From Blastocatellia bacterium (lineage in GTDB: Bacteria > Acidobacteriota > Blastocatellia > Chloracidobacteriales > JADJPF01), in the NCBI GenBank assembly GCA_016713405.1, contig JADJPF010000022.1, positions 248,001 through 312,000 on the forward strand: a stretch of 64,000 nucleotides of DNA, in the 5' to 3' direction. Shown one piece after another: positions 16,307 through 26,187 of this stretch. Every line of letters begins with the position of its first letter. The stretch's first letter is position 1. Below the pieces are notes generated by a model that was given only the letters and a program-made list of their open reading frames with translations, searched no databases and had not been told where the DNA came from. Position numbers and translations under genes: made by a program.

Positions 16307-18367
16307 TTATTCTGATATTTCAAAGTCTATTTCCTGGGTTTGAAAGTGCTTTTTATTTGCTAAGTCAGTAACAAGAAATTGAAAAATATATTTTCCTGGG
16401 GGCAAATCTTTCTTTAGTAAAATTTTGCCTTCAATTGGCAAGTCTTGGAAATTTTCTTGAGCTTTTGTTTCTAAAGAAAAATCATTTGAGAGAACTTTTT
16501 TACTATCTTTATAAACAGTTGTTTGTATTTTGAGGTTGGGAGTTTTAGTTTTTGAATCAATAGGTGGGTTATAAATATGACAGTTATATTGCAAAGTTGT
16601 ACCTGACTTAAACTTACGCCTTGCTAAAGCTAATAATGCTGGTTGTTGGGTACTAGTGTCAGCTTTTAGATTAATTTCATCTGCTAGAACTACCCCTGAT
16701 AAAGACATGTCTTTTGAATTTACATCAGGAATAAATACTAGTTGTCCGGCAGTCCCTAAATTATTACTAACAGCATCACGGACAACTACTCTTAGCTGGT
16801 AAGTACCAGGTGTTTTTACTATTGTATTAAGAGAAAAAGCAAAGCCATTATCGAGTAAAGACTGGTGTTTTTCAGTAGGAATAGTTATGTTATTTTTATG
16901 TGTAATTTGATTAACTAAATTACCATTTTGACTAAAAATATAAATTAATGCTTCAAGGGAAAGTTTTTTTGTTTGTTCTTGATCAATAAAAGACAAATTT
17001 GGGCAATCAATGTGAATTGTTGAGCGTAAAATATTGCCTTCGCTCTTGCTATAAATAAAAGTTGGTGTTAGCTGAATATTTATTCTACTGTTATTAAGCG
17101 GGGAAATAGCTGCTTTAAGAAGTTCTTCTTCTGGAGTAATTTTCTTTAGCTCTTTATCCTCTACAGCATAAAAACCGCTACGAGTTCTTACAGTTAAACC
17201 AGATTTTTTTACTTTAACAGAAAGTTTATGATAAGCATCTTTGTTGCTAAAAGTTTCTTTTTTAGGAGTATAACCAATTAGATAATAACCTTGTTGGTCA
17301 TTTAAGGCGGTTTTAATTCCAATTTCAGGCTCTACGGTAAAAATACCATTTGTAGCACTTGCTAAAGTTCTAAGTCCTTGTTGGGAGCGTTTTATTGCCT
17401 CTGGTTTTTCTTCTATTACAAATTGTGCTGCTTCTTCATTTTGGGTTGTTCGTGTGGTAGAAAGAAGATCTAAATTGTCTCCCGCTGTTACACCTAAAAA
17501 TTTATTTCCCCTAACATCATTAGTGTAAAAAACTACAGAGGATCTATTAGCTACTTCTATTAAATTATTAAGCTCTTGCCTTGCTTCTGATAAACTGCTT
17601 AATTCATTACCAGGAAATTCGGCAGAAAATAAAACTACTGATTTTCTACCAGGCATTTGTTTTAAGGCTTCTATAACAAACTTAATTTCTGAAACAGAAG
17701 TTTGAAAAGATACTAATTCGTTAGTGGACTCTGAACTAGCTCCTTCAATCTGTAAATTGGGAACGGATTTAAGATCACTACGGTTTAGATAGGTTATATT
17801 TCCTTTTATTTCTTTTGCTGCTCTATAAAGTAATTCTTTGTTACTAGTAAATTGTTGTATCCCTCTAGCACTTGCTCCTATTCTAATAATTGCAACCAGG
17901 TCTGTAGGTAGTATTTGATTATCTATAAATTTTTTTAGTGCATCACGTATATTTGCTATAGTATCTGTAGGTATAGCTATTTCATCTACAACGATTGCAA
18001 TTGTTCGTCCTATTTGATTTTTGCTTTGAAGCTCTTTATTTGGTAGTGGTGTTTCAACATTTGATGTTTGTTTTGAATTATTTTGAGAAGTTTTAGATTG
18101 TAAATCTACAAAAGAAAAGTTGGCAATTTCTTGAAGTTCTTTATCTTCATATATTTCAAAATCTTCTGGTTTAAGGTTTTTAACAATATTTCCTTTTTTA
18201 TCCTGAACTATTACATCAAATTGCACTAATTCTGTGCTAATACGTACAGCCGTTTCTTCTTCTTGAAAGTGTGCAGAAGTTCTTATAGATAAGTAAGTTA
18301 AGAGTAATATTAGCAAGGCAAAAATAGAGACTTTTTTTGTAATATTTAAAGATATAAAGTTTTGCAT
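16307..18367 (-). CDS. Large secreted VWFA-related protein
   Basis: The 686-residue protein starts with a signal or anchor segment (about 12-30). The N-terminal beta domain (VQFDVIVQDKKGNIVKNL, then PEDFEIYED) is the hallmark of acidobacterial VWFA-related proteins. The VWA-like domain that follows has a degenerate metal site: the DxSxS position reads VVDEIAIPTD, so metal binding may be lost. A long beta-rich C-terminal half (about 400-686) has Ig-like strands. It probably pairs with the intact VWA protein encoded downstream. The upstream 440 bases are non-coding and structured. Confidence 0.8.
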   Translation of the reverse strand: MQNFISLNITKKVSIFALLILLLTYLSIRTSAHFQEEETAVRISTELVQFDVIVQDKKGNIVKNLKPEDFEIYEDKELQEIANFSFVDLQSKTSQNNSKQTSNVETPLPNKELQSKNQIGRTIAIVVDEIAIPTDTIANIRDALKKFIDNQILPTDLVAIIRIGASARGIQQFTSNKELLYRAAKEIKGNITYLNRSDLKSVPNLQIEGASSESTNELVSFQTSVSEIKFVIEALKQMPGRKSVVLFSAEFPGNELSSLSEARQELNNLIEVANRSSVVFYTNDVRGNKFLGVTAGDNLDLLSTTRTTQNEEAAQFVIEEKPEAIKRSQQGLRTLASATNGIFTVEPEIGIKTALNDQQGYYLIGYTPKKETFSNKDAYHKLSVKVKKSGLTVRTRSGFYAVEDKELKKITPEEELLKAAISPLNNSRINIQLTPTFIYSKSEGNILRSTIHIDCPNLSFIDQEQTKKLSLEALIYIFSQNGNLVNQITHKNNITIPTEKHQSLLDNGFAFSLNTIVKTPGTYQLRVVVRDAVSNNLGTAGQLVFIPDVNSKDMSLSGVVLADEINLKADTSTQQPALLALARRKFKSGTTLQYNCHIYNPPIDSKTKTPNLKIQTTVYKDSKKVLSNDFSLETKAQENFQDLPIEGKILLKKDLPPGKYIFQFLVTDLANKKHFQTQEIDFEISE

Positions 18368-18807
18368 AATGTTTATTTATCCCAGTTTTTAATTAAATTA
18401 TTAGTAATATGTAAAATCTAGTGCAGAAAAATTAAAAACATATGGTGCAAAAATTAAAAAATAAGAAATTGCACCAACTGCTATTTAATTTTCGTAAGTG
18501 AGGTTACTATAAGCATTGTTTTGATAATAATGAGCATTATTGAGAAAATGAAAGAAACAACCTTTCTTGCAATCATTTTCTTAACTCATTAAAGTTTATA
18601 GAGTTGTATTCTAAGGAAAAAGCAAGATTGAATGGTTAAGAGAAGGTAAAACTTCTTTAAGATTGTAAAGAATGTAAAGTCTTCTAGGTAGTTGATTTCT
18701 ACTATAACAACTTAAACAACAGAATAGGGAGAGTTATTTTAACTAATTAAGGTTTTTTGCTAAATTTCATTAAATAAATTTAACAAAATATTAATAATTT
18801 TATAGTT
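18368..18807. other. Non-coding divergent region with repeats and hairpins
   Basis: No gene is seen between the VWFA operon and the histidine kinase. A GTGCA(G)AAAAATTAAAAA word is repeated at about 18421 and 18445. GGTGCAA (18444-18450) can pair with TTGCACC (18469-18475). A longer hairpin joins AGAAAATGA (18543-18551) with TCATTTTCT (18573-18581) and an inner AAGAAA/TTTCTT pair. These may be regulatory dyads for the divergent promoters; no motif was matched to a known regulator. Confidence 0.45.
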
Positions 18808-20541
18808 ATGAGTATCTTAAAAAATAAGTCTTTATTATTAGTCTTTACAGTTATATTACTTATTTTATTACCTTTACTCGGCGTTTTACAATATCGCTGG
18901 CTTAATCAAATAAGCCTGTCTGAACGTGAGCGAATGAGAGTAAATTTACGCACAACAGCAATTGCATTTAGTCGAGAATTTAATAGACGCATTAACAATT
19001 TAAATTTTTGTTTTTCAGATTCTTTAGATTATCAGGAAATTTGTAAAAGTTATATAAATTGCTATGAAAACCTAAATAAAAAGGGAAGCCCTAAAAAACT
19101 TGTTCGAGATATTTTTTTTATTAATTTTGACAAAAATAATCACATCCGTAACATAACCAAAGCTAACTTATTAGAAAAACGTATTGAGGAGATTAAACAA
19201 CCTCCTGAACTTGTTAATTTATGCCATAAACTTGAAGATAAAAAATACCTAAGTAATATTACAGCATATAATTTTAAAGGAACAGATGAAGAAATTCCTG
19301 CACTAATTAATCCTATTGTGTTGAGTGGCAGCAACTATGAAAGGCTGCTTGGTGTTGCAGTTGTAACTCTTAATTTGCATTACCTTAAATATGAGTTTAT
19401 CCCTAATCTAGCCAAATACTACTTTGGAGATGGTGAAAATTTAGACTATAACTTAACATTTGTTAACAAAAGTCGGCCAACAGAAATAATCTATCAATCT
19501 TTACAACAAACCCAAAACACAAATAAAACTTCTCCTACAGGGGATGTTACGGTTAAGGTTTTGGCTATGTTTTTTGAGGATTTACCTAAAGAAAAGCCTA
19601 TTAATAATCAAGGATCTGAAGGCTTTCAACCTAGAAATACTGATCGAGAATATATAACTAGTGGTAAATGGCTTTTAATAATAAATCATCCAGAAGGCTC
19701 ATTAGAGCAAGCAGTAACCAACATAAAACAACGTAATTTAGCTGTTGGCACCAGTATTTTATTATTACTTTTTGGTAGTCTAATAATGTTTTGTATTTCA
19801 ACTCACCGCGCACAAACATTAGCTAAACAAAAGGTAGAATTTGTTACAGCTATGTCTCATGAATTACGTACACCTTTGGCTGTTATTCGTTCTGCAAGTG
19901 AAAATTTATCTGACGGTATAATTACTAATTCTCAAGATATTAAAGAATATGGGGAAATGATTAATCATGAAGTTAATCGGTTAACAGATATGGTTGAGCA
20001 AGCAATAGAATTTGCTCGAATACAAAAAGGTTGGAAACCTGCCAAACTACATCCAATTGAAGTAGAGGATTTAATTAATAGTGTTATTAAAAATTTAGAC
20101 CAATATATAAAAGAAAATAAAATTCAGCTAGAAACCAACATACAACCTTCACTTCCAATTATAAAAGGTGATTGGGCTTCCTTACATCGTTGTATTCAAA
20201 ATTTAATTAGTAATGCAGTAAAATATAGCAACCAAAATCGTCATATAAGTTTGATAGTAGCGTTTTCACCAAAGGAAAATTTTTTGCAAATAATTGTTAA
20301 GGATAATGGTTTAGGGATTAATAAATCTGATTTATCACATATTTTTGAACCTTTTTATCGTAGCCAACAAGTTGTTTCAGAGCAAATTCCTGGTAGTGGC
20401 TTAGGCTTAAGTCTAGTAAAAAATGTTGTTGAAGCTCATAAAGGACGAGTAACAGTAGAAAGTACCCTAGGAAAAGGAAGTAGTTTTACTTTACATTTGC
20501 CTGTTCAAGTTGTTAGCAACTTAGAGGAAAAAGTATCTTAA
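18808..20541 (+). CDS. Membrane sensor histidine kinase
   Basis: The 577-residue kinase has two membrane helices (about 8-27 and 309-333) that bracket a periplasmic sensor of about 280 residues with several Cys in its first part. The cytosolic part has HisKA with the H-box FVTAMSHELRTPLAVIRSAS (His about 352) and an HATPase domain with NLISNAVKYS, DNGLGI and GSGLGLSLVKNVVEAH. The sensor domain is not one I recognise. The response-regulator ATG follows the stop after four bases, so the pair is co-translated. The signal is unknown; neighbouring secreted VWFA proteins suggest an envelope theme. Confidence 0.92.
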   Translation: MSILKNKSLLLVFTVILLILLPLLGVLQYRWLNQISLSERERMRVNLRTTAIAFSREFNRRINNLNFCFSDSLDYQEICKSYINCYENLNKKGSPKKLVRDIFFINFDKNNHIRNITKANLLEKRIEEIKQPPELVNLCHKLEDKKYLSNITAYNFKGTDEEIPALINPIVLSGSNYERLLGVAVVTLNLHYLKYEFIPNLAKYYFGDGENLDYNLTFVNKSRPTEIIYQSLQQTQNTNKTSPTGDVTVKVLAMFFEDLPKEKPINNQGSEGFQPRNTDREYITSGKWLLIINHPEGSLEQAVTNIKQRNLAVGTSILLLLFGSLIMFCISTHRAQTLAKQKVEFVTAMSHELRTPLAVIRSASENLSDGIITNSQDIKEYGEMINHEVNRLTDMVEQAIEFARIQKGWKPAKLHPIEVEDLINSVIKNLDQYIKENKIQLETNIQPSLPIIKGDWASLHRCIQNLISNAVKYSNQNRHISLIVAFSPKENFLQIIVKDNGLGINKSDLSHIFEPFYRSQQVVSEQIPGSGLGLSLVKNVVEAHKGRVTVESTLGKGSSFTLHLPVQVVSNLEEKVS

Positions 20542-20545
20542 AGTT

Positions 20546-21233
20546 ATGAAAAAGAAGATTTTACTAATAGAAGATGAAGCTGGGCTAGTTCGCACTTTGA
20601 CAGATAGATTAGTTAAAGAAGGTTATGAGGTTGAGTTAGCACGTAGTGGGGATGTAGGACTTAAGAAAGCAATAGAAAAGTCTTTTAATCTAATTATTTT
20701 AGATATTATGTTGCCACAAAAAAAATGGCCTGGATGTCTGTAGGGATCTTCGCCAGCGTAATATTCTTACGCCTATAATAATGTTAACTGCTAAAGGTGA
20801 AATTACAGATAGAGTTGTAGGATTAAAGTTAGGTGCTGATGATTATTTAACTAAACCGTTTGATATGTTGGAGTTACTAGCAAGAGTAGAAGCTTTAATT
20901 CGTCGTAGCAATATTTTAATAAGCAGTTCTGTAGATACATATGAGTTTGGATTAATACAAGTGGATATGCGTAAGTCAAAAGTTGAGCGTCAAAATAAAA
21001 TAGTTGAACTATCAGCAAAAGAATTTGCCTTATTACGCTATTTTATTGAACATAGGGAGCTTATTATCTCTCGAAATGAATTACTAGACGCTGTTTGGAG
21101 TTATGATGCAATGGTTTCTACTCGAACAGTTGATGTTCATGTTTCATCACTACGGCAAAAACTAGAAGTTAACCCACATCATCCACAACATATAGTAACT
21201 GTTTATGGCTTAGGCTATAAATTTACTGGATAG
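20546..21233 (+). CDS. OmpR/PhoB-family response regulator, frame broken at an A8 run
   Basis: The first frame starts MKKKILLIEDEAGLVRTLTD and reaches the phospho-acceptor in NLIILDIMLP, then runs out of frame after LPQK and stops. The continuing frame resumes as NGLDVCRDLRQRN and runs through MLTAKG, DDYLTKPFD and a C-terminal winged helix (TRTVDVHVSSLRQKL, YGLGYKF). Removing one A from the eight at 20718-20725 gives a normal 228-residue regulator. It partners the histidine kinase directly upstream. Because everything else is conserved, a sequence error or transcriptional slippage is more likely than true decay. Confidence 0.88.
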
Positions 21234-21376
21234 ACTCTAAAAATTTATGCAGATTTTACTTTTCTTCAAACCAATACTACAAAGTTTCTATTAGCCTTAA
21301 ATCAATCAAACCTTGCATATTTTCTAGCGTTTGCTTAATACTGAACTTTTCTTTTATAAAATCTTGTCCAAAACGG

Positions 21377-22668
21377 ATGATTATTCTGATGACTTTAAGT
21401 GATATTTATCTTTCAGGTACTATTATTAATAATCGGTATGAGGTAGTTAAACGAATTGGTAGAGGTGCAACAAGTAGGGTTTATTTAATTCGTGACTTAA
21501 AAATGGATAATGCTTTTTTAGCATTAAAACAAATGAATGGTGAGTTTCTCAACTATGAACAGTATATAAAAGCAATGGAGGACTTTAATCGGGAAGCAGA
21601 CATATTATCTAAACTAGAACATAGATCAATTCCTACACTTTATGACTACTTTTTATTTAATGGCGACTTTATTTTAGTAATGAAATATATTGAAGGTAAA
21701 ACCCTAGAGCAAAAACTAAATCAATCTCAAATGAGATGGTTAGAAGAAGAAGAAGTAACGATTTGGGCTATTCAACTATGTGATACACTTAATTATCTTC
21801 ATTCGTTAAATCCTCCTATAATATATCGAGACTTAAAACCACCTAATATTATATTAAATGAAACACTTCAGCAAGTTTTCTTAATAGATTTTGGAATAGC
21901 ACGATTTGTTAAGTCATCTGCTAACTTTGTTACAGCAATTGGAACTTTAGGATATGCACCTCCAGAACTTTATCAAGGTAAAGTAGAAACTACTTCAGAT
22001 ATATACTCTCTTGGCGCAACAATGTATCATCTACTTACAGGGATGATTCCAGAAATCCCTGAAGAAAAAAATAATTTTTCACTAGGAATATTGCCTAGAA
22101 AGTTAAACAATAATATTTCTATTGAAATGGAGCGAATACTAGTAAAAGCACTTGCAAAAGCGGCTGAAAATAGATTTGCTTCAGCGCAAATAATGAAAAT
22201 GGAGCTAGAAAATCATTTAAATAACCTAATTGAGCAAAGGCTTTCTACAGAATGTTTTGATACTACTTTGAAATATCCGCCTAGTGAGTGGAAAGCAAAA
22301 GTTCAACATCAACCTACACTAAGTGCAAGACTTAAAATTTATTGCAAGAAAAAGAAAATAAATGAATTATGTTTTATTGCATCTAATTACTCAATTGGAA
22401 GAAAAGATGCAACAAAAAAATAATTCCTGACCTAGATCTTTCTGACATAGATGGGTCAGGTAAAATTTCTCGGCAACATGCACGAATATTAAAATTAACC
22501 AATAATTACTATTTTGAAGACACTGGTAGCACTTATGGGAGTTCGCTAAATGGGGAAAACCTTAATCCTTATGAGAGAAGGTTATTGCGCTGCGGAGATC
22601 GTATTAGTTTAGGTGAAACTACTCTTGAATTTATTATTGAAAAAGGTACTGATTATATTGGTGGTTAA
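21377..22668 (+). CDS. Ser/Thr protein kinase with C-terminal FHA domain, frame broken at A7
   Basis: The kinase domain spans about residues 18-275: glycine loop GRGATSRVYL, VAIK-type Lys in ALKQM, catalytic YRDLKPPNII and LIDFGIARF. The frame stops right after RKDATKK at 22423. In the -1 frame the sequence continues as an FHA domain: SGKISRQHARI, DTGSTYGSSLNG and LRCGDRISLGETTLEFI, ending at 22668. One more A in the seven at 22414-22420 gives a 430-residue protein with IGRK joined to its FHA partner motifs. The start is 21377; 21389 is an alternative ATG. It probably phosphorylates and then binds phosphothreonine partners. No membrane segment. Confidence 0.85.
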
Positions 22669-22728
22669 ATTTGTAGCTTGGCGTTATAGGAATAGAAGAA
22701 ATAAAAATTAAGAAACAAATTTTAGCTT

Positions 22729-24495
22729 ATGAAAATACTTAGATTTTTGTTTGTTTTACTTATCTGCTTAAACTTATTAAAGGTGCCAGTCCTTTGCCAA
22801 GAACCAAAAATAATTGGTAAAAATGTAATTGAGTCTGATAAACAAGCAGTAAATTACTTAAATGAAAAAGGCTTTGTTGCAAAGCCTCCTTTTAGTAAAC
22901 AAGTTTATCTTCCCTATTTAACTCATAGCCTGCCAGCTTATGTAACAGCAGACTCGCTTTTACAAACCTACTATATTATTTATCGAGAAGCAAATCTAAG
23001 ACTAGTAACTATTACTAATGCTAAATTTTTGATGCTGATGCAATTGTTGCAAGAAAAGACTTTAGCAGGGCTTTCTATTAACCCTAATGCAAAAACTAAA
23101 TTAGCCATAGAAAAAACAGTAGAAAAACTACAACTATTAAGTGCCATTTTAGAGAATCAGGAAAAGCTGCCTAACTTGGTAAAAGATGAGCTTGAATTAA
23201 TTAATTGTGCTGATTCTATAGGGTTATCACCGCTATTAGGTATAGAAATAGATTATAAAGTTTTTCAAGTACCAAATAATATTGATAGCAATCAAGCAAA
23301 GTTGTTTCAATTACTTACTTGGTTAGAGAATTGGCAAGTTATCTTAAGTGATGATCTGGCTGCTGAACAAACTTTGCTACTAGCACTAGAATTTGATAGC
23401 GATGAGCGATTGTCAAGACTTTGGCAGGAAATAGATCTATCACTTAATTATTTAATAGGGAGTAGAAAAGGTGTAACTCTATTTGAACTTATTCCAACCG
23501 TTGATTATATTTTTGGAGATGACTCAATTGCTGTAAATGAACTATCTACGCTACATATAAAAACTTTCCAACGCTTAAGTGAGCGTATAAATTTTACTAA
23601 AGAGCCTATTAAATTATTTGGCGAAAGAGTTTCTTTAGCCCAAGAATTAAAAGATGTTTTTGGAGCAGAAATTTTACTAAAGCTAGATTTTTCTAGTCTT
23701 TATCATACTGAAAATCTTGAAGATGAAAAACTAAAAGTATTAAAACAGATTCTTTCTTGGCAAGAAAAAAATCCTAATTCCCATTATACCCATTTAGTTA
23801 ATTGTTTTCGTAGCTTGCTAACAACAAATAAGGATGGACGGTTACCTAAATTTGTTAATTCTCCTGCCTGGCAAGACCGTTTATCAACTACAGTTTCTGT
23901 CAGTTGGTTTAGTTACCAACAACCTCTTATAGAACCAATAAAAAGCACTGCTACTAGCCATAGCTCTAATCTTTATCGCCAGGACTTTCATGGCTATGTG
24001 GAGCCAAATAAAGCCTTTTTTGCTGCTATCTTACATATGGCTAATAGTTTGCAAGGTGTGCTTTTAAAAAACCGAATTTTTATTTCAGAAGTTGATAAAT
24101 TTATTAATGTAAATAAACTACTTCTTAGAATTGTAGAAAAACAATTATCGGCTATTTCGCTTTCTGAAGATGAAATAGATTTACTAGAAAATTATGGAGA
24201 AACTTTAGCAGAACTTAGTTTTGTCTTAGGTAATTATGGGTCAAAAGAATTTGATCAAATTTTTAACTTAAAAATAAAAAATGAAACTTCAAATTATCAA
24301 ATTATAGCTGGACAAGTTCTAAACCTTTATGTAGTAATTACTTACCAAGATAAACAATACCTATGCCAAGGAGCAATAACTAATTATTGTACGTCTGATA
24401 ACCAACAGAATATTATTAAACCTTTGATAGTAATTACAGAAAATATAATCATGCCTTATCAACAAAGCTATATTTCTACAACTACAACAGAATAA
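22729..24495 (+). CDS. Secreted DUF3160 protein
   Basis: The 588-residue protein has a signal peptide ending near VPVLCQE. The strongly helical body shows the DUF3160 motif SLPAYVTADSLLQTYYIIY (about residues 67-85) and a later SSNLYRQDFHGYVEPNKAFF. DUF3160 proteins are exported, of unknown function, and found in Acidobacteriota, Chloroflexota and relatives. The C-terminal 60 residues are a small beta region. It follows the kinase-FHA gene by about 60 bases in the same direction; co-transcription is possible but no functional tie is known. Confidence 0.85.
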   Translation: MKILRFLFVLLICLNLLKVPVLCQEPKIIGKNVIESDKQAVNYLNEKGFVAKPPFSKQVYLPYLTHSLPAYVTADSLLQTYYIIYREANLRLVTITNAKFLMLMQLLQEKTLAGLSINPNAKTKLAIEKTVEKLQLLSAILENQEKLPNLVKDELELINCADSIGLSPLLGIEIDYKVFQVPNNIDSNQAKLFQLLTWLENWQVILSDDLAAEQTLLLALEFDSDERLSRLWQEIDLSLNYLIGSRKGVTLFELIPTVDYIFGDDSIAVNELSTLHIKTFQRLSERINFTKEPIKLFGERVSLAQELKDVFGAEILLKLDFSSLYHTENLEDEKLKVLKQILSWQEKNPNSHYTHLVNCFRSLLTTNKDGRLPKFVNSPAWQDRLSTTVSVSWFSYQQPLIEPIKSTATSHSSNLYRQDFHGYVEPNKAFFAAILHMANSLQGVLLKNRIFISEVDKFINVNKLLLRIVEKQLSAISLSEDEIDLLENYGETLAELSFVLGNYGSKEFDQIFNLKIKNETSNYQIIAGQVLNLYVVITYQDKQYLCQGAITNYCTSDNQQNIIKPLIVITENIIMPYQQSYISTTTTE

Positions 24496-24641
24496 ATAAG
24501 TTTAATAAAATATGACCTAACAGATAAAGTAAGTTTCGGTGAATAGCTGGTTAATTAATAGTGATATTCATTGGTGACTAGATTAATATTTAGCAACTTA
24601 AGTGATTTAGAAGATATGCTCTTATATTAAGGAGTAGTTTT

Positions 24642-25397
24642 ATGCAGGTAGAATATCGAGATAACATAGCAATAGCAAGAATGCAGCTAGGCAAAGCAAA
24701 TGCAATGGGAGCAAGTTTTTTAACAGGGCTAACCCAGATTTTAGATCAATTGCAGGAAAAACCCGCTGGATGTGTGATTTTAACGGGCTATGACCGATTT
24801 TTTTCAGCCGGTCTTAATTTGCTAGAACTTTGGGAATATGACCGAGTAGAATTAACACAATTTCTAAATAAATTTTCTAGCACTTTTATTCGGCTAGTTA
24901 AATTGCCTCAAGTCGTAATAGCTGCAATCAATGGCAATGCTATTGCTGGAGGAGCTATTTTAGCTCAAACAGCAGATTATCGAATTATGGCACGTTCTGA
25001 AATAAAAATTGGTGTTAATGAAATACAGCTTGGTATACCTTTTCCTCGTCAGGTTTTAGAAATAGTTAAAGATCGTCTACCTGTAACTTCACATTTTGAT
25101 GCAATTTATCGAGGATTGCTTTACTCACCAGATGAAGCCTTAAAAGTAGGTTTTATTGATGAAGTTTGCGAAAGTGACGAGCTAGAAAAACGAGCTTTTA
25201 CTTTAGCTCAAGAAATTGCTAGTAAACAATGGGATGCTATGACTTGTATTAAGCAAGAATTACTAGCTAGCCGAGTAGAAAAACTTGAAATGCTTGGTAG
25301 GCTTGGAGATAGCGATTTTATTAATATTTGGTTTTCTAAAGATACTCGCGCTCGAATGGGAATGCTGGTTGAATCACTAAAGGCTAAAAAGAAGTAA
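24642..25397 (+). CDS. Enoyl-CoA hydratase/isomerase family protein
   Basis: This is a 251-residue crotonase-fold protein with a strong ribosome site (AAGGAG). The CoA-binding/oxyanion segments are FFSAGLNLLELWEYD (about 47-61) and INGNAIAGGAILAQTADYRI (about 92-111). The two catalytic glutamates of true hydratases are not both evident: the position after IAGGA...A holds Gln-Thr-Ala-Asp, so it may be an isomerase or a variant of other specificity. It is monocistronic with a strong terminator. Fatty-acid or amino-acid breakdown is the usual context, but no pathway neighbours are present. Confidence 0.85.
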   Translation: MQVEYRDNIAIARMQLGKANAMGASFLTGLTQILDQLQEKPAGCVILTGYDRFFSAGLNLLELWEYDRVELTQFLNKFSSTFIRLVKLPQVVIAAINGNAIAGGAILAQTADYRIMARSEIKIGVNEIQLGIPFPRQVLEIVKDRLPVTSHFDAIYRGLLYSPDEALKVGFIDEVCESDELEKRAFTLAQEIASKQWDAMTCIKQELLASRVEKLEMLGRLGDSDFINIWFSKDTRARMGMLVESLKAKKK

Positions 25398-25407
25398 CTA
25401 AAAAGTA

Positions 25408-25446
25408 AAAACCGTGTAAGAGCATGTCTTACACGGTTTTGTTTTT
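25408..25446. terminator. Bidirectional terminator, 14-bp stem
   Basis: AAAACCGTGTAAGA (25408-25421) pairs perfectly with 25427-25440 around a 5-base loop. T-runs occur downstream on both strands, serving the hydratase gene and the convergent glycine-rich gene. Confidence 0.93.
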
Positions 25447-25468
25447 TAGAAAGAGATAAATTTTAAGT

Positions 25469-25858
25469 TTACTCTGAACCACCTTTTTTATCTTTTCTTT
25501 GAATAACTAAAGGTTCTTTGGTTTTTTCTCCGTCACGAGAACGAGGAGAATCATTTCTAGGAGAATCATTTCTAGGAGGTGGATTATATTCCCGTGGTTG
25601 GCTTCTCGGGCCTTCATTTCTACTGCCACCATAATCTCTGGAGCCACCGCTATCTCTACCGCCGCCATATCCACCATCTCTACCACCGCCACCGCCGCCT
25701 CTTCCACCTTGATCACCACTGCCGCCTCTATCTTTTTGATCATCTACTACTACGCTAGAGGTATTAAATGTAGAATTATGAATTATTAGCGCGGCAGCAT
25801 TTGATGTTAAACTAGTGACTAAGAATAATAAAAATGTGATTTTAGCAATTAACTTCAT
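25469..25858 (-). CDS. Secreted Gly/Arg/Asp-rich low-complexity protein
   Basis: The 129-residue product has a signal peptide (about 1-23, FLLFLVTSLTSNAAA) and a mature part that is almost entirely low complexity. It has Gly-rich stretches with Arg and Asp (RGGGGGGRDGGYGGGRDS), then PPRNDSPRNDSPRSRDGE and a charged tail. Codon use in the Gly tract is GC-rich compared with the neighbours. It resembles intrinsically disordered exported proteins; no function can be assigned. The terminator downstream and the clean signal peptide argue that it is real rather than spurious. Confidence 0.65.
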   Translation of the reverse strand: MKLIAKITFLLFLVTSLTSNAAALIIHNSTFNTSSVVVDDQKDRGGSGDQGGRGGGGGGRDGGYGGGRDSGGSRDYGGSRNEGPRSQPREYNPPPRNDSPRNDSPRSRDGEKTKEPLVIQRKDKKGGSE

Positions 25859-26187
25859 AACAAATTACCAGCTTTATTTAATTTATTGGGATGAATTGTT
25901 TTTTTTCTTATCAAATTGCGTGCCAAAGTAATAGAAATTTTAACATCAAATTAAAATTAATACTATCAATTAGTTGGCGTTATTTCTATAGGATGGATAA
26001 GTTTTTTTTATCCCAATTTTGTTTGTTGTTACCCGATTACGTGTAGTGCGTTACAAAAATTGTATATAAATCTTAAATAAGTGCAATCTCTTATTGCTAT
26101 TGCTTCTAATAAAATTCTAGGTAAAATAACTAGCGTATTTTGAAATTTATATAAATTTTTCAAATTTAGTTTATAGTAAAAAGCATT
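25859..26187. other. Non-coding divergent intergenic region
   Basis: No gene is seen. The only structure noted is a small dyad, GGATAA (25995-26000) and TTATCC (26008-26013), around a T-rich loop, plus strongly AT-rich stretches near both gene starts that should hold divergent promoters. No convincing -35/-10 pair was assigned. Confidence 0.4.

Noticed and set aside
25507..25789. Overlapping frames in the glycine-rich gene
   Set aside because: These arise from the low-complexity GC-rich tract; only the minus-strand frame with a signal peptide is credible.
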